Positions 46,176-55,229 of a stretch of DNA of 64,000 nucleotides are shown in pieces. The stretch lies in NCBI GenBank assembly GCA_951799405.1, contig OX637356.1:15151229-15215228 (forward strand), read 5' to 3'. The notes beneath the pieces were generated by a model. That model was not told where the DNA came from. It saw only the letters and a list, made by a program, of their open reading frames with translations, and made no database searches. The position numbers and the translations under genes are program-made. Source of the DNA: Agapetus fuscipes. Lineage: Eukaryota; Arthropoda; Insecta; Trichoptera; Glossosomatidae. Within the stretch, counting starts at the first letter, position 1. Each line of letters begins with the position of its first letter.

Positions 46176-47470
46176 CGAGGGCGGTTTGATAAGTCAGTGA
46201 CTTTTTGAATTTCCCGCGCAGTTACTTCAAATGCAACAGTGCTGCCGTCAACTGTAATCTATCAGTGGGCAACATTCTAATTTTGATCAAGGTACGTCGC
46301 TCAGTTGGTGTTTGACAGCCGTTCAAAGCAGACAACCTTGTGATTTTCTACGAAAATGGAAAAAAGTGAATTTCGTGTGTTGATTAAACATTATTTTTTA
46401 CGTAAAAAAACTATCACTGAAACTAAGGAAAGACTTAATAAATACTACGGGGACTCAGCACCATCAATTTCAATGGTTAAGAAGTGGTTTACGGAGTTCC
46501 GTTGTGGTCGTACCAGTACTAGTGATGCCAAACGTTCAGGTCGTCCAAAAGAAGTGATCACGCCGGAAATCGTCGATAAAATCCACGAAATGATATTGGA
46601 CGATCGGAGAATGAAAGTGCGTGAGTTGGCTGATGCTGTAAGTATCTCAACTGAACGTGTACATCATATTTTACATGAATATTTGGATATGAAAAAACTC
46701 TCCGCGAGATGGGTGCCGCGATTGCTCACACTCGACCATAAGCGCAATCGTGTGACCACTTCAAAAGAGTGTTTAGCGATGTTTAGCCGTGATCAGAACG
46801 AGTTTTTGCGCCGTTTTGTCACTGTGGACGAAACATGGATCCATCACAACACGCCAGAGACCAAGGAACAATCAAAGCAGTGGGTTGCTCGGGGTGAACG
46901 TGGACCAAAGAAGGCCAAACTGTGTCTGTCAGCCAACAAGGTCATGGCCACAGTTTTTTGGGATGCACGCGGTGTCATTCACATCGATTACCTCGAGAAA
47001 GGTAAAACGATCACCGGCGAATATTATTCAAACCTTTTGAACAGATTCGACGTTGATTTGAAGGAAAAACGGCCGCATTTGGCGAAGAAGAAAGTGCTGT
47101 TCCATCAAGACAATGCACGTGTGCACACATGTCTAGTCACGATGGCCAAAATTCACGAATTGGGCTACGAACTTCTACCCCATCCAGCATATTCTCCTGA
47201 TCTAGCCCCCTGCGACTATTTTATTTTTCCAAACCTAAAGAAATGGCTGGGGGGTAAGAGATTTGAGTCGAATGAAGAAGTCATTACCGTAACAAACGCC
47301 TATTTTGAGAGCCTTGAGCAAACCTATTATTTGGAGGGAATAAAAAAATTAGAAAAACGCTGGACTAAATGTATCGAGCTAAAAGGTGATTATGTAGAAA
47401 AATAAAATGTTTATTTGCCGAAAAAAAATTGTTTTATTCAAAAAGTCACTGACTTATCAAACCGCCCTCG
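46176..47470 (+). mobile_element. intact mariner transposon (irritans-like)
   Basis: The 1,295-bp element has perfect 35-bp terminal inverted repeats (46,176-46,210 and 47,436-47,470, starting CGAGGGCGGTTTGATAAGTC). TA duplications lie at 46,174-46,175 and 47,471-47,472. The empty site is present in copy A (about 3402-3405). Perfect ends, an intact transposase and absence from the paralogue all indicate a recent insertion, later than the segmental duplication. Confidence 0.97.
46356..47405 (+). CDS. mariner transposase, DD34D, intact
   Basis: This 349-residue cut-and-paste transposase is the usual mariner length. The N-terminal half (1-110) holds the paired helix-turn-helix region that binds the inverted repeats, with a SGRPK linker at 61-65. 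The mariner motif WVPRLL is at 119-124. The catalytic triad is D158 (TVDETW), D252 (HQDNA) and D287 (YSPDLAPCDYF), with 34 residues between the last two, diagnostic of mariner. MEKSEFRVLIK, LEKGKTIT and the C-terminal KGDYVEK resemble the irritans subfamily. The ATG at 46,356 is preceded by 180 bp including the left repeat. No stop or frameshift is seen, so the protein may be active. It is often annotated as SETMAR-like in insects. Confidence 0.97.
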   Translation: MEKSEFRVLIKHYFLRKKTITETKERLNKYYGDSAPSISMVKKWFTEFRCGRTSTSDAKRSGRPKEVITPEIVDKIHEMILDDRRMKVRELADAVSISTERVHHILHEYLDMKKLSARWVPRLLTLDHKRNRVTTSKECLAMFSRDQNEFLRRFVTVDETWIHHNTPETKEQSKQWVARGERGPKKAKLCLSANKVMATVFWDARGVIHIDYLEKGKTITGEYYSNLLNRFDVDLKEKRPHLAKKKVLFHQDNARVHTCLVTMAKIHELGYELLPHPAYSPDLAPCDYFIFPNLKKWLGGKRFESNEEVITVTNAYFESLEQTYYLEGIKKLEKRWTKCIELKGDYVEK

Positions 47471-47577
47471 TAATAATCGTCTTTGTTGTATGAAGTATGA
47501 AGCCCCTCTCCACACTTTCCTCGTTCCTGCGTGAGCGCACGGAGAAAACGAAGAAGCGAAGTAAACAAAAACAAAGT

Positions 47578-47645
47578 AATGATATAGTTTTTCTCGGGTT
47601 AGACCATGTTCTACTCCCAGTAATTTTGAGAAAAACTATATCATT
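47578..47645. repeat. 18-bp perfect hairpin (copy B)
   Basis: Same structure as 3,498-3,565, with arms 47,578-47,595 and 47,628-47,645. It is conserved without change between the paralogues while the flanks have indels. Confidence 0.7.
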
Positions 47646-48390
47646 AAACATCGACCATGAAAGTTTACAACTTTATTTAAAAACGAAGTAAGTTCGGTTA
47701 TGACGTAGCAGAGGGGATTTGGTTGTGTGTGTATGGGTGAGCTTTGCTCCTTGTATGTACAAACTCTGTTCAATACAATAAAGCTTTTTGCGCATGCATA
47801 GATCGCTTTCAAACTAATCACGTATGGGGACAACTCACTTTGACCCTATGGAGAATTGACGTCCCAAGACCCAAAATTTCTACAGCAACGGGGTCATATC
47901 TCTACCTACAAGATTGCAGATAGTTAACGAACAAAATGGCACATATGTACTGTAATGACATGTAAATTAACTTTAAAAAAAAAATACCTGAATTTTCATA
48001 TAAAATGCCAAGAAACTTTTTCCCCAATCTATTAAGTTCCCGCTTACAATTGTAGCATGTGAACAATATTAAAACCAAATCTAAAATGAACAAGAACCCT
48101 GCAACTCTTACCTGCTTTCCCTGACACAGAAGCAGGTGTGGAATTGATTGAGGTATTATTATTCTAGATTTAGACAGACAACTGTTTTTCGATGTATCAA
48201 TCTACATTTTATCTTACCAATAACCCTAATCTTAATAAATAACAAACGAGGGTTTACATTTCTTATTCCGGATCTGAGACTAAATGGCAAAATAACTGGA
48301 AGTGTGAAGAGCTCCATGTAACACGGTTCTCTTTAATTTCTCCACCCTATGTATTTCCTTAGCAATATAAAATAACAAAAACCAAATTAC
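47646..48390. other. start of intron B with decayed family X piece
   Basis: Duplicated from 3,566-4,309. About 48,030-48,125 is the decayed family X piece seen in copy A. Nothing coding. Confidence 0.5.
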
Positions 48391-48643
48391 GTGAATAGTC
48401 GGCGACATTGATTCTGTCCACAAGTTCGCGGCATTCCTTCAACAAGCCATAAGATGGAGGGGCAGACTCCTCACTCTTTATCTTATCCAGTACAGAGTCC
48501 TCGGCTTCCCATTCCTCCTCTAGAGCCAGTCTCTCTTGCTTTACATCGCTCTCTTCAATGTCTATTTGTTCACATAGGTGCACTAGTTGTGGATCCGCTG
48601 ACTCCGCGTCAGGATCCTGTTCTAGCTTCACCACAATATCCAT
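48391..48643 (-). CDS. first exon of zinc-finger gene B
   Basis: ATG at 48,643 (ACAATGG); 253 nt to the donor TTCAC|GTAATT (GT at 48,390-48,389), leaving one base of a codon. The next exon (acceptor at 38,573) begins GA, completing CGA (Arg) and continuing in frame into VGVPVGIPAMQP. The 84-residue peptide is acidic, with three psi-K-x-E motifs and a Glu-rich centre (LEEEWEAED), and no known domain. The family parallel is insect C2H2 proteins with a short N-terminal regulatory region. The intron is 9.8 kb and full of LINE fragments. Differences from exon A are single substitutions (for example R to L, K to E), with the frame kept, suggesting constraint. Confidence 0.8.
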
Positions 48644-48753
48644 TGTAATCAACTGAATATCACTCGCATAGGATTGACGAGCCAACAGTTTATATGCACA
48701 TGCAGATATTAACAACAATGATATATTCTTTTATTAACCTCTAAATTTCGATA

Positions 48754-49686
48754 TAGGGATGGGCAAAATCTATCGATATATCAAAAGTACCGATATTTCT
48801 CTGAAAAATATCGATATTTTCATCGATATTAGAAATATCGATTAATCGATATTGTTTTTCAAGTATCAAAAACGATATTTTTTTGCAAATGTGACATTTC
48901 TCCCCACACTTTAAGGTGGCTGTTTTGAAGCCAACATTTTTACGTAGCAAATTGCATGTCTCCTCTCCCTCCCCCACCCGTCGACAGATTTTTAACCCAA
49001 AATAATTCGAAATTTTGAGGAGTTACCCGCCAGCGACCGATATTTTTTTGGAAAATTTCGTTTTTTTTTTGAAACGCGATTCTATCCCCTCGTCCCCCCG
49101 TCGACAGATTTTTAACCCAAAAATTTCTAAATTTTGAGACGTTACCCGCCAGCGACCAAAACGTATTGAGGAATAATATCGAAATTTTTTCCTCGATATA
49201 TTTCGAGTGTTTAAAAATATCGATTATGACTCTGGAGGAAATGAAAGAAGTATGTAAGGATAGAAAGAAATGGCGGTTGATCTGTGATGTTGGCGGCTAG
49301 GGTTTGTTAAAGTAAAATTGGTTTTTATGATTTAGTTTTTTATGTCCATGTATATATTATAATTTATTGATCTTAAAAATGTAATTTGTCATGTATGTTC
49401 CTTGACTTATAGGTTGTTATGTGGCTGACCACCCATACTGTAAAAAATTGGTTCACTTTGCCAATGTCACCCCTGTTTCAGGGAAGGACGGCAAGAGTTG
49501 CAAGGCTTATGTTCATTTGAGATTGGGTTTTTATATTGTAGGTCCACATGCGGCATGTGTTAGCGCGAAATTATACATGTCTGCTTGTGGGAATGCATTT
49601 AATATAAATCTTAAATGATATATATCTTTGCAGCTTAGATTAGATTAGATTAGATTAGATATATTTTTTTCATTTGCCCATCCCTA
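48754..49686. mobile_element. hAT-type MITE, hybrid of MITEs 1 and 2, with nested LINE end
   Basis: The left flank is TTTCGATA (as MITE 1) and the right flank is CATCACTC (as MITE 2), so the two flanks are not duplicates of each other. The inside matches MITE 2 (TTCTCCCCACACTTTAAGG). A LINE 3' end interrupts it at 49,226-49,660. Confidence 0.85.
49226..49660 (+). mobile_element. LINE 3' end (family X long form) inside the hybrid MITE
   Basis: It starts in coding sequence (ATGACTCTGGAGGAAATG, KKWRLICDVGG stop at about 49,300). The UTR and family X body follow, with an (TTAGA)n tail of at least four units. The target ATCGATTCGATAT appears to have lost a base and shows no clear duplication. Confidence 0.85.
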
Positions 49687-49715
49687 CATCACTCTTTTAC
49701 TTGTGGAAAACAAAC

Positions 49716-49795
49716 TAGAGATGGGCGAAATATATCGATATTTAAAAAATACCGATAATTAAAAAATAATACCGGTCTAAATACCGTAATAATTG
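49716..49795. mobile_element. fragment of a related hAT MITE end
   Basis: TAGAGATGGGCGAAATATATCG resembles the TAGGGATGGGCAAA end. It is cut off by the SINE at 49,796. Confidence 0.55.
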
Positions 49796-50118
49796 GTCCG
49801 GTCGATAGCTCAGGTGGTAGAGTGCTTGCATTCCATGCCGAAAGCTCGGGTTCAAATCCCACCGAGGGTGTCAGAAATAATTTCCCGTTTCGGTGTTTAT
49901 TTCAAACCCCAAAATAAAATACCGGCAAGGTTTACTCAGCCTTCACAAGAAATGAGTACCAGCACTCTCGGGAGCTGGGAAACCTCCACTTCAACTGAAG
50001 TGGTTGGCGTAAGGCCGGCCCCCTTACCTGTAAAAATAAATAGGTTCAACTCGCCACATGCGACCCCTTCGGGGATAACGCGGCAAGAAGTTACACTATA
50101 TGTGTAGCTTAGTTGCGT
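49796..50118 (+). mobile_element. tRNA-derived SINE, copy 2
   Basis: About 97 percent like copy 1 by eye. Box A is TAGCTCAGGTGGTAGAG and box B is GGGTTCAAATCCC. It ends TTAGTTGCG, followed by a T-run. Confidence 0.85.
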
Positions 50119-50164
50119 TTTTTTTTTTTTTTATACGATATTTTTTTGGCCATGCATTTCTGCA

Positions 50165-50669
50165 TTTCTGCTCACCTTGCTCCACAGTGTTTGAAACATT
50201 ATATATTTTTAGACGAAATTGACTCCGAAGAGGTTTTCCTTCTGCGAATGATTTTTCAGAACCATATTTTTGGACGAAATTTTTTGGGACGTTTGCAGCC
50301 AGCAACAGATACTTTTTTTAGGAAATTTTTACGCTCCATATTTCGATTGTGGTGTTGGTGTTGCATAATATTGATTTTTAACATAGTACCTACTATGTGT
50401 ATTTTGTGGATGACTAAAGACACTATATTAAAAGTCTTATCCATGATCGGAGAGAACCCTTGAAGTGCATCAGACATCGTCAGATGGAGCAGGAAGAGGA
50501 GCCGGTTTTGGAGGGACCATGCAGACTGCATGAGCGAAATAAGGATAACACGAATTGTGGCACAGGAAATACCAGACGGCCAGCGTCTACCAGGTCACCC
50601 TCGCAAGAGATGGAAGAGCAGCTGGTCTTCTGCATCACAGGAGGGAGTTCCGCAATAAACAGATCCTAG
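50165..50669 (+). other. duplicated block of unknown nature (copy B, left part)
   Basis: Matches 22,863-23,358. The next base is the start of the 3.7-kb transposon, and the block resumes at 54,389. Confidence 0.6.
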
Positions 50670-51075
50670 CCCAGATAGCAGGTCAGTTTGCTGCAAGTTT
50701 GATTTGTACTTGATTTTACATTGTCATGTCAAATATGACAAAATAAGTTTATTGCAATATTGCTGCAAGCTTGCATTTTGCATCATGTTTCAAATATGAA
50801 TAAACAAGTTTGCTTTTTGTTTGATACAAACTTGCGTGACGGGCTGTCAAAAATACGATTAGCAGTGTTGCCGTTTTATCGATTTTGCTATTTTGCTTTT
50901 TTTAAATCTCGCGACTTTTTTCCCAGCGGCAGCACTGATCAGACACGAGTTGACAGATTGTGACGCGCATGCCTAGAAATCTTTGGGCATATTTTGGTTT
51001 TGGCAACATTATTTCTGAATTTTACTCTCTCTGTGGCTGTTTCTCAAACAACTTTGAAATGACGTCACGAGAGAC

Positions 51076-51579
51076 CAGTGTTGCCACCTTAGTTGTAGTA
51101 ATGGGGGCAATTGAAGAAGCTAAAAAGGGCTAGATCGGGCTAAAAGGAGCACAAAAAGAGTTGGTGTAAAAAAAGGCTAAAAAAACACCTGGACTAATGA
51201 TTTCAATTATGTATTTATTTTTTAGTTTGAATCACAATAATTTTTTTTTTAAATTAGGTTCAAAAATTAAAAATATTAGTTATTTTACAAACTAAAATTA
51301 ACAAATTTTCCGTTTAGAATCATTTAGTTGCCATAGATATGTTGCCATAATCGAACAAATGGTATCTACAAAAAAAAAAAACAATTTATATGACAAAAAT
51401 CGCAAAAGTTTGATGTTATCGCGATGTTAGCATGGCGCAAATTTCAGATTTTCGTACAATATTTTTAAGTTATTGAAAAGGGCTAGATAGCCCTTTTCGG
51501 GCTAAATCATTAAACAACGAGTTCACCTACAGTAAAAAGTGCTAAATCTAGCCCCAAAAGGGCTAAGGTGGCAACACTG
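51076..51579. mobile_element. hAT-type MITE with CAGTGTTGCCACCTTAG ends (copy 2)
   Basis: 8-bp duplication CGAGAGAC at 51,068-51,075 and 51,580-51,587; 504 bp, inverted relative to copy 1 at 20,614. Confidence 0.92.
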
Positions 51580-51595
51580 CGAGAGACCCCCCACG

Positions 51596-51860
51596 TAGGG
51601 CTGCCATACGTCAGGATTTTTAGGCTCTGTCGGGATTGCGACCGGATTTCGGAAGTATCAGGACTTTTCAATTTTTTAATAGTCAAAGCATAGAAAAATA
51701 TTTGAAACACAAGTTAGTTTGAAATATTTGTTTATGCTTTAGCTTTGTACTTATTAAGTAAGTACGCAGTGTTTAATTACGTTTGCAACAAAATGTCAGG
51801 ACTTTCTATGGAAATTAGGCTTTTTGTCAGGAATTTTAAATTTTTCATCTGGTATCCCTA
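51596..51860. mobile_element. short hAT-type MITE, TAGGGCTGCCA/TAGGGATACCA ends
   Basis: 8-bp duplication CCCCCACG at 51,588-51,595 and 51,861-51,868. It inserted directly beside the target duplication of the preceding MITE. Confidence 0.88.
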
Positions 51861-51958
51861 CCCCCACGCGACCGCGTGTGGCGGGTGGCCGGCCGCCATT
51901 ATTTGTATACGAGCTCGCTTTGTGAATTTCTTACATTTTTGTTATTTTGCGTTTTATA

Positions 51959-52033
51959 ATGTCCAGTCGCCTTTGTTATGTACCTCATTGTTTCAATACG
52001 GAAGTTAAAGGAATCAGATACGTGTTTATTTGA
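51959..52033 (+). CDS. THAP-like N-terminal fragment in the 3.7-kb transposon
   Basis: MSSRLCYVPHCFNTEVKGIRYVFI stop, from an ATG preceded by about 75 bp homologous to the region upstream of 5,325 on the minus strand. CYVPHC followed by Gly and aromatic residues fits the start of a THAP zinc finger; the rest is not found in this frame. Homology to the other copy extends past the stop (ACGATTAGTAA, TGTACTTAC), so the shared unit is a transposon or gene piece and not the codons alone. Confidence 0.5.
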   Translation: MSSRLCYVPHCFNTEVKGIRYVFI

Positions 52034-52445
52034 CGATTAGTAAATGTACTTACGTCTTTTAAAATGTTTCGGCATGCTGTTCCTAAATCATATTTACCAG
52101 GTATGTAAAACTATTTCCTTTTGAATACTTAGTAGGACGTGTTTGATGTACTTTTTGTAGAAATAAGAAATGTGTATTATCTAGATTTTGGCACTAACTT
52201 TTTGAACTTACGTTTTTATTTATTTCAAATATTTTCACGTAAAAATTTGAAAGTAAATTTCAGCAAAGTTGTTTGTAACCTAAATGTGACATATTCTGTG
52301 AAAATAAGTTGCAAAATTAGTTCGATGAAGCCATTTGATGTGTGTTGATAAAACTGGCAGTACTTATTCCTGGCAGTAAAACCTGTAAAACTGGCCTGTG
52401 CCAAACAAAACCAAACAAAACTGGCCTGTAAAACTGGCAGTACAG
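52034..52445. other. transposon interior, unassigned
   Basis: Short direct repeats of AAACTGGC(C/A)(T/G)GTA at 52,350-52,442; no gene recognised. Confidence 0.4.
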
Positions 52446-52697
52446 TTCCTTGACTTATAGGTTGTTATGCGGCTGACCACCCATACTATAAAAAATTGGT
52501 TCACTTTGCCAATGTCACCCCTGTTTCAGGGAAGGACGGCAAGAGTTGCAAGGCTTATGTTCATTTGAGATTGGGTTTTTATATTGTAGGTCCACATGCG
52601 GCATGTGTTAGCGCGAAATTATACATATCTGCTTGTGGGAATGCATTTAATATAAATCTTAAATGATATATATCTTTGCAGCTTAGATTAGATTAGA
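52446..52697 (+). mobile_element. family X copy, short form
   Basis: It begins exactly at TTCCTTGACTTATAGG against unrelated sequence (TGGCAGTACAG) and ends with TTAGATTAGATTAGA. Confidence 0.88.
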
Positions 52698-53109
52698 CTT
52701 ATAATATAATATGATGTCCGTGGCTAGGGAAACTAAGCCCCGGATAACAATAATAATATGGGGATAATTTCTTTGATGAGCGCTGTTTTAGTGTGAATCA
52801 TACCTCAAGATTTATTTAGAAGCTTCAAAGAACACCCAACAGTTACTGATTGTTATTACACTTGTTTCAGTTCCTCTCCCTTGAGGCCTCGAGGGTTGAC
52901 AACAAAAATCCCCGAAGAATCTACAGCACTGCCTTTTTGGACATTGTGGCGTCACAGTTTCTTGAGCTCTGTGCACCGATTGACTATGGAGCTGGCGTGG
53001 GAGAGACTGTGTCTGTGGAATTTGGAGCGACCTGATAACTTTGTGCAGCCGAGCGAGAAGCTCCCACCTGGACAGGATCGTGAGTAGTTTAATTGGAAAC
53101 AAAGAAAGT

Positions 53110-53366
53110 AATGGCGATATCGTGAGTAGTCTCTATGGAGGGCCCTAAACAGGTTGAGAATGGGTGTTGGCAGAGCGCATTGTAACATGATGACCTGGGC
53201 AATCTTACATCAAGATGGCACCACGCTCTGTGAATGCGGAGCCCAACAGTTCATGGATCATCTTCGGATCTGTTCGGCCTGCCCAACAAGCTGCACACTG
53301 GCCGACCTAATAGAGGGTAACGATAGAGCGGTGAAAGCTGCGCGACACTGGGCAAAAATTGTGTAG
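53110..53366 (+). pseudogene. LINE RT C-terminal tail fragment
   Basis: SLWRALNRLRMGVGRAHCNMMTW, CECGAQQFMDHLRICSACPTSC, then AARHWAKIV stop. The C-x-C ... H-x4-C tail is typical of RT C-termini of several insect LINEs. Upstream 52,700-53,109 holds nothing I can identify. Confidence 0.6.
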
Positions 53367-53649
53367 CGTCTGACTCCATAAAGAAGTATCATCCTATTTG
53401 CAATAAAAATAAGTACACAGTTAAAATTTATTCATCGGATATTATATTTTTATGTGTTTCCATAAATAACTCCTTACAGGGCAATCCGATCTTGGTATTT
53501 TATAATATTTGCTTTAATAATTTCTAAGAAAACGGAGTACCGTGGAACAAATTTCTAAAAAGAAAATTAAAACTGTTTATAATGAAATCAGTACTTAGTG
53601 TATATTACATCCTTAATTATAAATGATTTGTAATATAATTACTAAAAAT

Positions 53650-54032
53650 ATCCTTGTTTTTTTGTTACAGAGCCGAGAGACAAAGCAACGGGGCTAGGGG
53701 AATAATGTACCTGAGTGTGACTAGAAACATGGCGAAGAAGATATAACTCCGAATTGTATAAGCTGTACCAGGACGCTGATGTGGTCCGCTCAATAAAGGT
53801 CAACAGACTGCATTGGCTGGGGCACATTCAGCAATTAGACCATCATAGCCTGGAGAAGACGATTGTAATGACGAACCCGGAGGGACGGCGGACAGTGAGA
53901 AGACCACGTTCAAGATAGCTGGATGAAGTCGTGGCGGATTGTCGTGCAGTGGGGCTGGAGGAGGAAGACGTTGGATAGACAGCGGTGGCAGCGGTTGCTG
54001 AGGGAGGTCGTGCCAATGATGATGATGATGTG
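53650..54032 (+). pseudogene. LINE 3' end with (GAT)n tail
   Basis: Frames read NELYQLYQDADVVRSIKVNRLHWLGHI, NPEGRRTVRRPRSRWLDEV, then an AATGATGATGATGATG tail. LHWLGHI...GRR-x-RPR-RW is the RTE/R-type C-terminal signature. Confidence 0.65.
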
Positions 54033-54388
54033 ATTATTATAAAACTTTGTTACTACTATAAGCGAACTGTAAATAAAATAAAATTAAAATATTTTATCTT
54101 TTTATTCTAATTTTGTTTTTTTAAATATTATAAAAAAATGTATATGATTTGCAGAAGCAAACATTTGGCAAATTTGTCATAACAAGCTTGCGGGAACTTT
54201 GTTATGACAAAGTTCCTGCAAGCTTTGTTATGACAAAGTTCCTGCAAGCTTGTTGCTGGGAAACTAGAAAGTTTGATTCAAACTTGCCTCAAGTGTATAT
54301 ACTTGCCATGGCGAACTTGCAGCAAGCCTTCACTTTTGACACATCAAACTTGTTGCAAGTCAGATGCAAGTTTAAAATGCTATCTGGG

Positions 54389-54576
54389 AGAACATGGAAG
54401 CACAGAGGCGTTGGGTGATATGTCTGGTAGAGCCATTCCTAGTCTACTTGCTGAGCATCTCCAAGCGATGGAAACCGCAGCATTCTGAAGTCGGTCCACA
54501 AATGCCAACAAATCCTAGATCTACAACAAGAGGAAGAAGAAGAATAACAAAATTAGGGATATAAAGTAATATAATA
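54389..54576 (+). other. duplicated block of unknown nature (copy B, right part)
   Basis: Matches 23,357-23,541 after the transposon. Confidence 0.6.
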
Positions 54577-55083
54577 TAATCTAAGTTGCACGGATATATT
54601 CATTTACTTAGAGCTCTCAAATGCATGCCCGCCCACAAACAAACATGTATGGTTCGCAGTTAAAAATGCTGAATGTGTACTTAAAATAAAATCCAAATCT
54701 CAAATGAACTCCTGAACTCAAATCTCAATAGTCCCTACAACTTTTGCCGACCTTGATGATGATGATGATGATGGATGATTTCTTTCCTGTGGCGCCATTT
54801 AATGGTCCAGGACCATCTCAAGGGCGCCATGGCTTCTCGAGAAAAGTAGTGTCTTCAGTTCCTTTCTGAAGGTGGTGGTAGGCTGGTTCGCGCGAACACC
54901 GATGGGTAAATTGTTCCAGACCACCGGCCCGGCCACCGCAAAGCTTCTGTCTGCAAAGTTTGATGTGTTTGCTCTATTGGGCACTATAACCTTGTTGACA
55001 GCAGTAAGGGCAGAGCGTTCAGACCTTACCTGATACAGGGGTGACATTGGCAAAGTGAACCACTTATTACAGTATGGGTGGTC
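54577..55083 (-). mobile_element. family X copy split by a LINE tail
   Basis: Paralogue of 23,542-23,780, interrupted at 54,755-55,021. Confidence 0.75.
54755..55021 (-). pseudogene. 5'-truncated LINE tail with (ATC)n tail
   Basis: Minus frame: SERSALTAVNKVIVPNRANTSNFADRSFAVAGPVVWNNLP, TTFRKELKTLLF, a CR1/L2/Rex-type RT C-terminus. It ends in (CAT)n at 54,755-54,773. GACCTT borders both sides (54,749-54,754 and 55,022-55,027). Confidence 0.8.
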
Positions 55084-55154
55084 AGACGTCAGAGGGATGA
55101 GGCGCGAAAGTCTCAGTCCAAATGGGATGAACCAACAATTTATCAGTTATTAAA

Positions 55155-55229
55155 GAATATTACAGCTTCCCTGGTATAAATACCAGGGAAGCTGTAATAT
55201 TCTGGCTTTCGCAAATTTGCGAAAGCCAG
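55155..55229. repeat. two adjoining perfect palindromes at a duplication breakpoint
   Basis: Arms 55,155-55,177 and 55,180-55,202 (23 bp, 2-bp spacer), then arms 55,202-55,215 and 55,216-55,229 (14 bp, no spacer). Copy A (near 23,860) has only the forward strand once: CCCTGGTATTTGCGAAAGC. Similarity to copy A stops here. Confidence 0.9.

Larger units (their letters stand above)
50670..54388 (+). mobile_element. unclassified DNA transposon with CCCAGATAGCA ends
   Basis: The inverted ends CCCAGATAGCA (right end read inverted) lie between host CCTAG and AGAACATGG. Copy A has the uninterrupted CCTAGAACATGG, so the target duplication is 2 bp (AG). Both subterminal regions are rich in GCTGCAAG/CAAGTTTG words. 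It carries a THAP-type start (51,959) and a region of unknown frames (52,850-53,035), and has collected two hAT MITEs, a family X copy and two LINE tails. No transposase core is recognisable. The 2-bp duplication does not match hAT or P (8 bp). Confidence 0.75.
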
